Positions 16,456 to 24,347 of a stretch of DNA of 64,000 bases are shown here, one piece after another; position 1 is the stretch's first letter; each line of letters begins with the position of its first letter. Below the pieces are notes generated by a model. It saw only the letters and a program-made list of their open reading frames with translations, did no database searches and had not been told where the DNA came from. The DNA is taken from NCBI RefSeq assembly GCF_010727475.1, contig NZ_AP022567.1, positions 4,154,001-4,218,000 of the forward strand, in the 5' to 3' direction. Both the position numbers and the translations under genes were made by a program. This DNA is from Mycolicibacterium mageritense (GTDB lineage: Bacteria > Actinomycetota > Actinomycetes > Mycobacteriales > Mycobacteriaceae).

Positions 16456-17818
16456 ACTCGCTGATGCGACCGCCGCGGTCACCATCGGCGAGCAGAGCGT
16501 GTCGCGGGCTGAACTCGCCGCCACGGCACGTGCGCTCGCCGCCGCACTCCCGACCGACCGTCCCGTCGCGGTGTGCGCGCAGCCCACGCTGGACACCGTC
16601 ATCGGCGTGACCGCATGCCTGCTGGCCGGCGTGCCGGTGGTGCCCATCCCGCCCGACTCGGGCAGCGCCGAGCTGCGTCACATCCTCACCGACGCCGGGG
16701 TCGCGTGCTGGGTCGGGCCCGCGCATCGCGACTCCGACCTGCCGGTCGTGCCGACGCACGGGCACACCGGCGCGGTTTCGGACGGCCCGGCCGACGACGC
16801 CGTCGCCATGATCCTCTACACGTCCGGAACCACCGGCGCGCCAAAGGGAGTCAACCTCAGCCATCGTGCCCTCGCGGCGGGAATCGACGCCGTCGCCGAC
16901 GCGTGGCAGTGGACCGCCGAGGACACCGTCGTGCACGGGCTGCCGCTGTTCCACCTGCACGGGCTCGTGCTCGGGGTGCTCGGCTCGCTGCGGATCGGCT
17001 CGCGCGTCGTCCACACCGTCAAGCCGCGTCCCGAGCGCTACGCCGCCGCGGTCGGCACCATGTACTTCGGTGTCCCCACCGTATGGTCCCGGATCGCGGC
17101 CGACGAATCCGCGGCGCGGGCGCTGAGCCGGGCCCGGCTGCTGGTGTCGGGCAGTGCACCGTTGCCGACGCCCGTGTTCGACCGCATCACCGAGCTCACC
17201 GGCCAGGCGCCGATCGAGCGGTACGGCATGAGCGAAACCATGATCACGCTCAGCACCCGGGCCGACGGCGAGCGCAGGCCCGGATCGGTGGGCCAGCCCG
17301 TGCTGGGCGTCGAGACCCGGTTGCGCACCGAGGACGGCCTGGAGGTGCCCGACGACGGCGACAGCATCGGGCGGCTTCAGGTGCGTGGCCCAATGTTGTT
17401 CACCGACTATCTGAATCGGCCTGATGCGACCGCCGCGTCGTGGACCTCCGACGGCTGGTTCATCACGGGTGACGTCGCGACCCGCGACGCGCAGGGCTTC
17501 CACCGCATCGTGGGCCGTGAATCCGTCGACCTGATCAAATCCGGCGGCTACCGCATCGGCGCAGGCGAGGTCGAGACCGCGCTGCTGGCACATCCCGACG
17601 TGCGTGAAGTCGCCGTCGTTGGGCAGCCTGATCCCGACCTCGGGCAGCGCGTGGTCGCCTATGTCGTCACCGACGCCGATCGGGGCGGGCTGGCCGACCG
17701 ACTGATCGCGGTGGTGGCGGAGAACCTGTCCAACCACAAGCGGCCGCGTGAGGTCGTCTTCGTCGACGAGCTGCCACGCAACGCGATGGGCAAGGTGCAG
17801 AAGAAGCTGCTCGGCTGA
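16436..17818 (+). CDS. fadD36: Acyl-CoA synthetase FadD36 (malonyl-CoA-synthetase-like)
   Basis: A 460-aa ANL-superfamily ligase. It has the P-loop AMILYTSGTTGAPKGVNLSH near residue 125, VHGLPLFHLHGLVLGVLGSL, YGMSETMITLSTRADGERRP near 262, TGDVAT and the hinge GRESVDLIKSGGYRIGAGEVE, ending PRNAMGKVQKKLL with the catalytic Lys. The text matches what I recall of M. tuberculosis FadD36 along its whole length; this group is close to MatB malonyl-CoA synthetases. It activates a carboxylate to acyl-CoA via acyl-AMP. The ATG at 16436 overlaps the regulator gene; GAAAGG lies upstream. Its acid substrate may be the product of the amidase in the same operon. Confidence 0.87.
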   Translation: MLLNSLELADATAAVTIGEQSVSRAELAATARALAAALPTDRPVAVCAQPTLDTVIGVTACLLAGVPVVPIPPDSGSAELRHILTDAGVACWVGPAHRDSDLPVVPTHGHTGAVSDGPADDAVAMILYTSGTTGAPKGVNLSHRALAAGIDAVADAWQWTAEDTVVHGLPLFHLHGLVLGVLGSLRIGSRVVHTVKPRPERYAAAVGTMYFGVPTVWSRIAADESAARALSRARLLVSGSAPLPTPVFDRITELTGQAPIERYGMSETMITLSTRADGERRPGSVGQPVLGVETRLRTEDGLEVPDDGDSIGRLQVRGPMLFTDYLNRPDATAASWTSDGWFITGDVATRDAQGFHRIVGRESVDLIKSGGYRIGAGEVETALLAHPDVREVAVVGQPDPDLGQRVVAYVVTDADRGGLADRLIAVVAENLSNHKRPREVVFVDELPRNAMGKVQKKLLG

Positions 17819-17835
17819 ACCGTCGTACGCTGGGA

Positions 17836-19188
17836 GTGATGACCGACGCGGCGCACGCCAAGCTGCCGCCGGGGCCGCGGCTTCCCCGGTCGGTACAAGC
17901 CGCGCTCATGATGCGGCACTGGCCCCGGTACGTGTCCGCGTGCCGGCGCCGCTACGGCGACGTGTTCACGGTGCGGGTCGCGTCGTTCGGCACCATGGTG
18001 TATCTGGCCGACCCTGCCGACATCAAAACCGTGTTCGCCGGTGACCCGGCGATTTACCATGCCGGGGAAGCGAATTCGGTGCTCAGCACACTGCTGGGGG
18101 ATACCTCGGTGCTGGTGGTCGACGGGGACGTGCACCGCGATCGCCGGCGGTTGATGCTGCCGCCGTTCCACCGCGATGCCGTGGCACGCCAGGCCGCGGT
18201 CATGGCGGAGGTTGCCGCCGACAACGTGGCGCGCTGGCCCGTGGGCACGCCGTTCGCGGCGGCGCCCAAGATGGCCGAGATCACCCTCGAGGTCATTCTG
18301 CGGACGGTGATCGGTGCGTCCGATCCGGCCCGGCTGGACGCGTTGCGCACGGTGCTGCCGCGGTTGTTGAGCGTGGGGTCATGGGATCTGTTGGCGATCG
18401 CAAGCCCCGGTCTGCTGCGGCGGCGCCCCTGGCAGGCGCTGCGGCGCGACATGGCGGAGGCCGACTGGCTGCTCTACGCCGAGATCGCCGAGCGGCGCGC
18501 CGACCCCGACCTGGAGAACCGCACCGATGTACTGGCCATGCTGGTGCGCGGCGGTGACGGCATGACCGACGTCGAGCTGCGCGATCAGTTGATGACGCTG
18601 CTCGTCGCCGGGCATGAGACCACCGCGACCGGCCTGTCCTGGGCGCTGGAACGGTTGACGCGGCACCCGGCCGTGCTCGACAAGGCCGTGCGCGCCGCAC
18701 GGTCCGGCGATGACGAGTACCTCGACGCGGTCGCCAAGGAAGTGCTGCGGATCCGGCCCGTGGTGTTCGACGTCGGCCGCGTGTTGACGCGGCCGGTCGA
18801 GGTGGCGGGTTACCTTTTGCCTGCCGGGGTGATGGTGGCGCCGGGCATCGGGCTCGTGCACGCCAGCGACACGGTGTATCCCGACCCCGGCCGGTTCGAT
18901 CCGGATCGCATGGTCGGTGTGACCCTCGGCCCCACCACGTGGTTCCCGTTCGGCGGCGGCAACCGCCGCTGCCTGGGCGCGACGTTCGCGATGGTCGAGC
19001 TGCGCGTGGTGCTGCGTGAAATCCTGTGCCGAGCAGATCTTTTCACCACCACTACGGCCGGTGAGCGGCAACGCGTCAAGCATGTGACGTTGGTGCCGCA
19101 CCGCGGTGCGCGGATCTGTGTGCGGGCGATGCGGGACGTGCCGGGTCACGCGGCGAGCGGCACAAGTGTCCACCAGCGAACGCTGTGA
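17836..19188 (+). CDS. Cytochrome P450, CYP138/CYP135-like
   Basis: A 450-aa P450. It begins with the proline-rich LPPGPRLPRSVQ, has the I-helix AGHETTA (258-264), ExxR in KEVLRIRP (Glu302, Arg305) and the heme loop FGGGNRRCLG with Cys379 as thiolate ligand. No membrane anchor is present, so it is soluble as other bacterial P450s. The N-terminal pattern fits the mycobacterial CYP135/CYP138 group, whose substrates are not known. Start GTG 17836 or ATG 17839. It is 17 nt after fadD36 and may be in the same operon. Its TGA stop lies inside the left arm of a palindromic repeat (R1 copy A), so the last codons derive from the repeat. Confidence 0.88.
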   Translation: MMTDAAHAKLPPGPRLPRSVQAALMMRHWPRYVSACRRRYGDVFTVRVASFGTMVYLADPADIKTVFAGDPAIYHAGEANSVLSTLLGDTSVLVVDGDVHRDRRRLMLPPFHRDAVARQAAVMAEVAADNVARWPVGTPFAAAPKMAEITLEVILRTVIGASDPARLDALRTVLPRLLSVGSWDLLAIASPGLLRRRPWQALRRDMAEADWLLYAEIAERRADPDLENRTDVLAMLVRGGDGMTDVELRDQLMTLLVAGHETTATGLSWALERLTRHPAVLDKAVRAARSGDDEYLDAVAKEVLRIRPVVFDVGRVLTRPVEVAGYLLPAGVMVAPGIGLVHASDTVYPDPGRFDPDRMVGVTLGPTTWFPFGGGNRRCLGATFAMVELRVVLREILCRADLFTTTTAGERQRVKHVTLVPHRGARICVRAMRDVPGHAASGTSVHQRTL

Positions 19189-19253
19189 CGAACGTGCAGG
19201 CTTCCGAGCGAGAACGGCGAAACCGCCACGTCAGGCTGCACACTGGTCACAGC
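19182..19253. repeat. Palindromic repeat R1, copy A
   Basis: Left arm GCTGTGACGAACGTGCAGG (19182-19200) pairs imperfectly with GCTGCACACTGGTCACAGC (19235-19253). The interior contains AGAACGGCG, also found in copy B. The left arm includes the P450 stop codon (19186-19188). It lies between convergent genes. Confidence 0.75.
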
Positions 19254-19278
19254 GCCCGGCAACCCACCTCGATGTCGG

Positions 19279-20082
19279 CTAGGTGAGCCGTTCCATCGCC
19301 CGGCGCGCGTAGCGCCGCGTCGGTGGCCAGCTGGATTTCAGATGCGGTTCGATCAGGTGCCGCACCCCGGTCGCGTTCATCTTGATCAGCGTGGGAATCA
19401 CGATGTTCGCGCAGCAGTCGAGGTGCGGCAGCACGATGTCGCGCGACTCGTCGGTCTTGACCTTGCCGAAGTACGCGATCAGGAAGTACTTGGCATGGTT
19501 GCCGTCTTCCAGTTCGTCGAACAATTCGACGATGCGGTCGAAGTGACGCGGCGTCGCGGCGCGGGCCAAGACCTGCCCTGCGGCATCCGAAAACGGTGAC
19601 GGCAGTGGTGGTTCCCGACGGCGGATCTGGGCGGTGACCACGTCGATCGCGCGCGCGTTTCCCCGGATCGCCGCGTGGTCGAGACGCTCGATCAGCCAGC
19701 CGCGGATCAGCTCGCGGTGGCGGGTTTCCGGGCCGGGAATCCGTTTCTCCAGGTGCTCGAGCCAATCGAGCGCCACCGGAATCGCGTTCTTGGTATCCCG
19801 CGTGTACAAGAGATCGGCTCTGTAGCACCGGAATCCGGCTGCCGCGAGGTCTTCCATCAGCTGTCGGTCGAAGCCGTTCTCGCCGTGCCGATACTTGGCC
19901 GGTACGTGGTCCATCCAGTCGTCGCCCTCGGGCATTCCCGGGTAGGTGGTCGGAACCGGTTGCGCTTTGGGCTTTTCCCTGCGGGCCTTCCTCGCCGTGG
20001 CGGCCGCATCCTTGTCGACAGGGTCCGTGGTTTCGATCTCGGCGATGCCGCGCCGCAGGCGCGCGACCACGTCGTCGTTCAC
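19279..20082 (-). CDS. Conserved hypothetical protein, helical
   Basis: A 267-aa protein from the GTG at 20082, which overlaps the TGA of the upstream lipoprotein gene (GTGA), so the two are co-translated. The first 50 residues are charged and Lys/Arg-rich (DKDAAATARKARREKPKAQ). The rest is helical, with MPEGDDWMDHVPAKYRHGE and long amphipathic stretches (ALDWLEHLEKRIPGP, HFDRIVELFDELEDG) that resemble HEAT/TPR-type solenoids. No signal or membrane segment. I do not recognise a family and give no function. Confidence 0.6.
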   Translation of the reverse strand: MNDDVVARLRRGIAEIETTDPVDKDAAATARKARREKPKAQPVPTTYPGMPEGDDWMDHVPAKYRHGENGFDRQLMEDLAAAGFRCYRADLLYTRDTKNAIPVALDWLEHLEKRIPGPETRHRELIRGWLIERLDHAAIRGNARAIDVVTAQIRRREPPLPSPFSDAAGQVLARAATPRHFDRIVELFDELEDGNHAKYFLIAYFGKVKTDESRDIVLPHLDCCANIVIPTLIKMNATGVRHLIEPHLKSSWPPTRRYARRAMERLT

Positions 20083-20756
20083 AACGCGTTGCGGCTCGCG
20101 ATGGCCTTGGCGAGCTGGACGGTCTTGGCGTCGTCGATGGCGTACCCGCTCACCCGCAAGTCGACGACGATGTTGTTGACGGCCAGGATCGCGCGGTGGG
20201 TGAGGCGATCTTCGGGATCCACCGGCTGGTCGTGAGTGAGGTTGATGCCGTCGACGACACTCGGCGTCGCCATGATCCGCGCCTCCTGCGTTTCGCCACC
20301 GTCGTAGCTGAACGTCAGGGTGTCCCCGCCGCAGCGGGTCCAGATGTCGACCGTGCGGGCGACGAGGGCGTTGGCCGCCTTGGGGCTGTCGAACGTGGCG
20401 ATGGCCTGATCGACCTCGACATCGTCGGCGTCGTCCGCGAGCTGCACCTCGCGGAACTGGTCGTAGCCGCTGTCCCGGTACACCCAGTCCATCGCGTTCC
20501 CGATCACCACGATGCACTCCGGCCGCGAAAGCGGTTCGTAGTTGTCGTTTTTCATCGGTGCTCGCAGGGCGGTCTTGGGCCGGATGGTGGTGGAGCCCAT
20601 GATGGCGTTGATCTCCGATTCGCTGGCCATCATGCTGCCCAGGACGTCGACCTCGGGCCCGTCGGTATCGCGGTGCTGCGGCGCGCATCCGCTCAGCGCG
20701 AGGAGGGCGACGAGGGCCATGGCGAGTTTGCGGCCGGCCCGGCGCTCACCATCCAT
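20079..20756 (-). CDS. Sensor-domain lipoprotein (PknH extracellular-domain-like)
   Basis: A 225-aa protein with a type II signal: basic MDGERRAGRK, hydrophobic LAMALVALLA and lipobox LSGC (Cys24), so a lipoprotein anchored outside the cytoplasmic membrane. The mature part has SESEINAIMGSTTI, SRPECIVVIGNAMDWVYRDSGY and VDIWTRCGGDTLTFSY; the two Cys probably form a disulfide. This is the PknH_C-type sensor domain found in mycobacterial lipoproteins such as LppH/LprH and on PknH kinase. Ligand unknown. The downstream hypothetical gene overlaps its stop. Confidence 0.82.
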   Translation of the reverse strand: MDGERRAGRKLAMALVALLALSGCAPQHRDTDGPEVDVLGSMMASESEINAIMGSTTIRPKTALRAPMKNDNYEPLSRPECIVVIGNAMDWVYRDSGYDQFREVQLADDADDVEVDQAIATFDSPKAANALVARTVDIWTRCGGDTLTFSYDGGETQEARIMATPSVVDGINLTHDQPVDPEDRLTHRAILAVNNIVVDLRVSGYAIDDAKTVQLAKAIASRNAL

Positions 20757-20805
20757 CGTTCCCCCTCGGGTCTCTCAGCTGATCGTAGTCGGGCCGCCGG
20801 GGTGG

Positions 20806-21216
20806 TCAGTGCGGAGATTTTCGGCGCGATGACGCGCGCTGATGCGCCGCGCACAGCAACTCGACCGCGGTCGCGGCAGTCGCGGGTCCGGGGTTGACGA
20901 TGGCCACCCAGCCCTGCCTGCCGTACACGGGATGCACGATCACCGTGTCGTCACGCGGTTCCCGCGCGGCGGGCGCGCGGGTGGCGATGTTGAGGCGAAA
21001 CGCGCCGGGCCGGTCGAGCCGGCACGCGTCGTCGCCGGGGTAATCCTTGGTGATGATGGTGGCGAACGGCTGCGTCTTCGGGACGACGCCGTCGGGCGCG
21101 TAGTAGAAGAACACGTCGCCCCAGGCGATCTCGGGGGAGCCGTCGCCGGGTTGTGGCTGCAGGACCAGGACTCCCTCCATGGCGCCGATGAGGTCGATGA
21201 GGTCTTGAATCGTCAT
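20806..21216 (-). CDS. DUF6194 family protein
   Basis: A 136-aa cytoplasmic protein. The conserved blocks are DGSPEIAWGDVFFYYAPDG, PFATIITKDYPGDDACRLDRPGAFRLNI and TVIVHPVYGRQGWVAIVNPG, which are what I know of the actinobacterial DUF6194 family; the function of that family is unknown. It is divergent from a MerR-type regulator 63 nt away with a palindrome between them, so it is likely a target of that regulator. Confidence 0.7.
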   Translation of the reverse strand: MTIQDLIDLIGAMEGVLVLQPQPGDGSPEIAWGDVFFYYAPDGVVPKTQPFATIITKDYPGDDACRLDRPGAFRLNIATRAPAAREPRDDTVIVHPVYGRQGWVAIVNPGPATAATAVELLCAAHQRASSRRKSPH

Positions 21217-21230
21217 ACCCTCAACCGTGA

Positions 21231-21269
21231 CACTGAAGTGCTTATGTGGACTTTGTCAGCACTGTAGTG
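21231..21269. promoter_or_regulatory. Probable MerR-type operator between DUF6194 and MerR genes
   Basis: CACTGAAGTGCT (21231-21242) and AGCACTGTAGTG (21258-21269) are inverted copies with 10 of 12 positions matching and a 15-nt spacer, in the 63-nt divergent spacer. MerR proteins bind such sites within promoters. The assignment to this regulator is by position. Confidence 0.5.
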
Positions 21270-21279
21270 GGAAGTTCTG

Positions 21280-21966
21280 GTGGAAAGTCTCAACTCGCTG
21301 CGTACCGCCGATGTCGCGCGGCTGACCGGGTATTCGGTACAGCAGATCCGCAACCTGGAGTCCAGCGGCGTGCTACCTGCCGCGCAGCGGACCGCGACGG
21401 GGTACCGGCGGTACTCCGCCGTGCACGTCCAGTCGGCCACGGCGTATCGCGCGTTCGCGGAAGCGGTCGGTCCGGTCGACGCGAAGCGGATCATGACGCA
21501 CCTGCCGGCCTCGGCGCTCGAGTTGATCGACGAGGCCCACTCGCGCTTGCACACCGAACGTCAGGAGCTCCGGCTCGCACAGCGGGCAGCAGCGGCGATC
21601 GCGGACGAACTGGTCGACGATGCGCGGCCCGCGGACGCCATGAGCGTGTCAGAACTGGCGCGGGCCTTGGGGGTTCGCGTTTCGACGCTGCGGCACTGGG
21701 AGTTCGAAGGGCTCATCCGGCCGGGCCGATCGGCGGGCCGCGTCCGCGTGTACGCGCCACGGGATGTGCGTGACGCCCGCATCGTCCATCAACTGCGCCT
21801 GGCTGGGTATCGGATCCCGGCGCTGCGGGCACTGATGCCGCAACTGCAGGACGGCCGGTCGTGGGAATCGGTCAGTGCCGCACTGGTTTCGCGCGAGGCT
21901 GACCTGGTGCGGCGGTCGCGGGCGCTGATGGCGGGGGCTGCCGCCGTGCACACGCTGTTCGACTGA
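21280..21966 (+). CDS. MerR-family regulator with two HTH domains
   Basis: A 228-aa protein from GTG 21280. Residues about 8-75 (LRTADVARLTGYSVQQIRNL...GYRRYSAVHV) are a MerR winged HTH. A second one follows at about 125-190 (MSVSELARALGVRVSTLRHW...RVRVYAPRDVRDARIV), linked by a helix with LHTERQELRLAQR. Two MerR DNA-binding domains in one chain would allow it to bind as a monomer or to two half-sites. No obvious metal-binding Cys. It is divergent from the DUF6194 gene; the spacer has a 12-bp inverted repeat. Confidence 0.82.
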   Translation: MESLNSLRTADVARLTGYSVQQIRNLESSGVLPAAQRTATGYRRYSAVHVQSATAYRAFAEAVGPVDAKRIMTHLPASALELIDEAHSRLHTERQELRLAQRAAAAIADELVDDARPADAMSVSELARALGVRVSTLRHWEFEGLIRPGRSAGRVRVYAPRDVRDARIVHQLRLAGYRIPALRALMPQLQDGRSWESVSAALVSREADLVRRSRALMAGAAAVHTLFD

Positions 21967-21986
21967 TTGGCTCACTTGCCGGCGGA

Positions 21987-22499
21987 CTACAGCGGCTGGA
22001 ACTCCGATATCAGCCATTGGCCGTCGACCTTCTGCCATCCGACCCGCACCGCGCTGTTGGCGGTGGTGGGGCTTTCACCGCCTGCGGTGGTGGTCTGGTC
22101 GACGAACGCGATGGTCGTTGCCGTGGTGTCCGTCAGGGCCTGGACTGCCACGCCCGGCACGGTCGTCACAGCCGTGATCTGGCGCGCTTTGGCGGCGGGG
22201 ATCACTTTCTCGCGCGTGAGCTTGGTGTAGCTGTCGTGGAACTCGCCCGTGGTCAGGTCGGCGGCCTCGGCGAGTTGCTCGTCGATGTGCTCAGGTGTGT
22301 AGCTCAGCAGCTTGGTCACATGGTCTTTGGTGACGTCGGAGATCGCTTGGCGGGCAGCCGCCGAGTCGGCCGCGGGCGGCGGTGCGGGGCGGAGGAACTT
22401 GACGGCCTGATATCCCGCGAAGGCGATCGCGGCCATCAGCGCGATGGTCAACAGGGCGGTCATCGACCACCAGAGCACGCGTCGGGTCGTCGTGGTCAT
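21987..22499 (-). CDS. Mce-associated-like membrane protein
   Basis: A 170-aa single-pass protein: MTTTTRRVLWW, a transmembrane helix (TALLTIALMAAIAFAGYQA), then an extracytoplasmic domain with LSYTPEHIDEQLAEAADLTT, FHDSYTKLTREKVIPAAKA and VRVGWQKVDGQWLISEFQ. This is the fold of mycobacterial Mce-associated (Mas/Mam-type) proteins, an SnoaL-like cone. Its start overlaps the stop of the Ser/Thr kinase gene (ATGA), and the kinase ectodomain has the same layout, so the two probably arose by duplication and may dimerise outside the membrane. There is no mce operon in view. Confidence 0.75.
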   Translation of the reverse strand: MTTTTRRVLWWSMTALLTIALMAAIAFAGYQAVKFLRPAPPPAADSAAARQAISDVTKDHVTKLLSYTPEHIDEQLAEAADLTTGEFHDSYTKLTREKVIPAAKARQITAVTTVPGVAVQALTDTTATTIAFVDQTTTAGGESPTTANSAVRVGWQKVDGQWLISEFQPL

Positions 22500-23884
22500 G
22501 ACACGAACTCCACGTTCGTCGCCTTGTAGTCGGAGCCGGTGCGCGCCATCGTGATCCGCATGCGCCAGTTCCTCGGGCTCGGTTCGGATGTGGGGCCGGT
22601 GGTGGTCTTGACCGTGACCGCCACGAGCGTCGTCGCCTGGTCACCGCTGACCGATTCCAGCCCGGCACCTGTCACCGTGCCGGTGGACTGCGATTGGGCT
22701 TGACGCGTGACTTCGGCGAAGGAGTCTCTGCGATCGGTGAAGTCACGGTGGAAGTCGCCGGTCGAGTTGTCGAGGATCTTCTGGATGTCACGGTCGATCG
22801 TGCGGTAGTCGATCGATGTCAGGTCGACCGCGAATTGGCTTGCGGCATCGACGTATGGCTGCCAATTCGGGGTGGCTTGCGCAGTTTCACGGTGGCTGTT
22901 CATGATGAGCGCCCCGGCCGCGCCCGCGACGAGGGTCAGGATGGCCAGGATGGCCGGGATCACGATGGCAGGCCAGCGGGGGCGTGGGGACGCGATCTGC
23001 GGGCCCGGGTTCCAGGGCTGTGGCGGAATGTACGTCGAGTACACCGTTGCGGGGCCCGCGGAGGCCGCGCGTAGTGCCTGGGCGAAGGCCGTGCAGGTGG
23101 TGAAACGATCGGCCGGCGCCTTGGCCAACGCACGGGCGAGCACGGGATTGAACGCCGCGAGGGCAGGCGGCACGGGCGGGGGTGGGGTGTTGAGGTGCTT
23201 GCCGATCACGACGGCGGGGTTGCTGTCGACGAACGGTGGGCCGCCCGCGAGCAGGGTGTAGATGGTCGCGGCGAGGGCGTACTGGTCGGCGGCCGGCGTG
23301 AGCGGCTGCCCGAGGAGTTGTTCGGGCGCCGCGTAGCTCACCGTGCCCAGCGTGGTGTTGGTCTCCGTGATCCCGTGGACATCCTCGGTGTGGCGGGCAA
23401 TCCCGAAGTCGGCCAGCAGTATTCGTTGCCGGCCGGTGGGCGGGGTGGCGAGCAGGATGTTGGCGGGTTTGACGTCGCGGTGCAGCAGACCGTGGTGATG
23501 GGCAAAGTCGAGCGCGTCGGCGACCGCGTCCGCGATGTCGAGCACCTGACCCACCGGCAGGCCAGGAGCGCCGTTGGTGCTCAACAGTTTCGCCGCGTCG
23601 GTGCCGTCGACGAAGTCCATCGAGATCCACAGCTGGCCGTTGTGCTCGCCGCGGTCGTGGACGCCGACGACGTGCGGGTTCCACAGTGTCGCGGCCAGCT
23701 CGGCCTCACGGTGGAAGCGCTGCCGGTAGGCGTCGTCCTGGGTGAGCTGGGCGGGCAAGATCTTCAACGCGTCCTGCCGCGGGAGCCGTGGGTGCTGGGC
23801 CAGGTACACCTCGCCCATGCCACCGGAGCCCAATCGCCTCACGATGGTGTAGCCAGCAAACTCTTCCCCGTCGGTTAGTGGCAC
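22496..23884 (-). CDS. Receptor-type Ser/Thr protein kinase with Mce-associated-like ectodomain
   Basis: A 462-aa Hanks-type kinase. N-lobe: RLGSGGMGEVYLA and catalytic Lys41 in DALKILP. C-lobe: HRDVKPANILL, DFGIARH and activation segment TLGTVSYAAPEQLLG with phosphorylatable Thr residues. Kinase domain ends near 270; a proline-rich juxtamembrane (YIPPQPWNPGP) leads to one transmembrane helix near 305-330. The ectodomain of about 130 residues (YVDAASQFAVDLTSIDYRTI, ILDNSTGDFHRDFTDRRD, WRMRITMARTGSDYKATNVE) resembles Mce-associated proteins rather than PASTA, PknH or beta-propeller sensors. It is co-translated with a free-standing ectodomain homologue. Confidence 0.88.
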   Translation of the reverse strand: MPLTDGEEFAGYTIVRRLGSGGMGEVYLAQHPRLPRQDALKILPAQLTQDDAYRQRFHREAELAATLWNPHVVGVHDRGEHNGQLWISMDFVDGTDAAKLLSTNGAPGLPVGQVLDIADAVADALDFAHHHGLLHRDVKPANILLATPPTGRQRILLADFGIARHTEDVHGITETNTTLGTVSYAAPEQLLGQPLTPAADQYALAATIYTLLAGGPPFVDSNPAVVIGKHLNTPPPPVPPALAAFNPVLARALAKAPADRFTTCTAFAQALRAASAGPATVYSTYIPPQPWNPGPQIASPRPRWPAIVIPAILAILTLVAGAAGALIMNSHRETAQATPNWQPYVDAASQFAVDLTSIDYRTIDRDIQKILDNSTGDFHRDFTDRRDSFAEVTRQAQSQSTGTVTGAGLESVSGDQATTLVAVTVKTTTGPTSEPSPRNWRMRITMARTGSDYKATNVEFVS

Positions 23885-23930
23885 GGCAGGAGCCTACACC
23901 GGCCGTGAGGCCGCCCCGTGGTAAACGGGT

Positions 23931-23946
23931 TCCCCCGATCGGGGGA
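23931..23946. promoter_or_regulatory. 16-bp perfect palindrome in divergent promoter region
   Basis: TCCCCCGATCGGGGGA is a perfect palindrome, lying 47 nt upstream of the kinase start and 128 nt upstream of the His-rich peptide gene. It could be an operator for a dimeric repressor of either gene. Confidence 0.45.
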
Positions 23947-24074
23947 CATGGGTTTGGTCCGGTGGATGGGCCGGTCGGCCGATGGTTGGCGGGGGCGATG
24001 GGCGGCATTCTTATATCAACGCCGGAACACACCGGAAGAAACACCCAAAAGCCTTACCCGACAAAGGAGTCGAC

Positions 24075-24281
24075 ATGACCATCACCCGCCGCATCGCCGC
24101 CGGTTTCGCCCTCGCCGCCGCCCCCGCCGTCATCTTCCTCGGGGCCACCACCGCCAACGCCGAGGCCTCGCAGACCAACGCGGGCCCCTCGGTCAGCCAC
24201 CCGGCGTTCCCGAACCAGCACAACTTCCCGCAGCCCGGCACCTCGGTACATCACCACCACCAGAACAACCACGCCAAGTAA
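24075..24281 (+). CDS. Small secreted His-rich peptide
   Basis: A 68-aa precursor from ATG 24075, with AAGGAG 6-12 nt upstream. Residues 1-31 are a Sec signal: MTITRR, hydrophobic IAAGFALAAAPAVIFLGA and a TANA|EA cleavage site. The mature peptide is about 37 residues, with no Cys, rich in Asn, Pro and Gln, and ends TSVHHHHQNNHAK. The His cluster may bind transition metals. A strong 14-bp hairpin follows 14 nt after the stop. No family is recognised. It is the only gene on the plus strand here, between the kinase and the convergent tct genes. Confidence 0.65.
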   Translation: MTITRRIAAGFALAAAPAVIFLGATTANAEASQTNAGPSVSHPAFPNQHNFPQPGTSVHHHHQNNHAK

Positions 24282-24294
24282 GACCCGACGGCCA

Positions 24295-24325
24295 GAGCCC
24301 GGACGCTGAAACAGCGTCCGGGCTC
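24295..24325. terminator. Strong hairpin terminator, probably bidirectional
   Basis: GAGCCCGGACGCTG (24295-24308), loop AAA, CAGCGTCCGGGCTC (24312-24325): a perfect 14-bp GC-rich stem between the convergent His-rich peptide and tctA genes. There is no U-tract, as is usual for mycobacterial terminators. Confidence 0.8.
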
Positions 24326-24347
24326 ACGTCGTTTCGGCACTACACGC

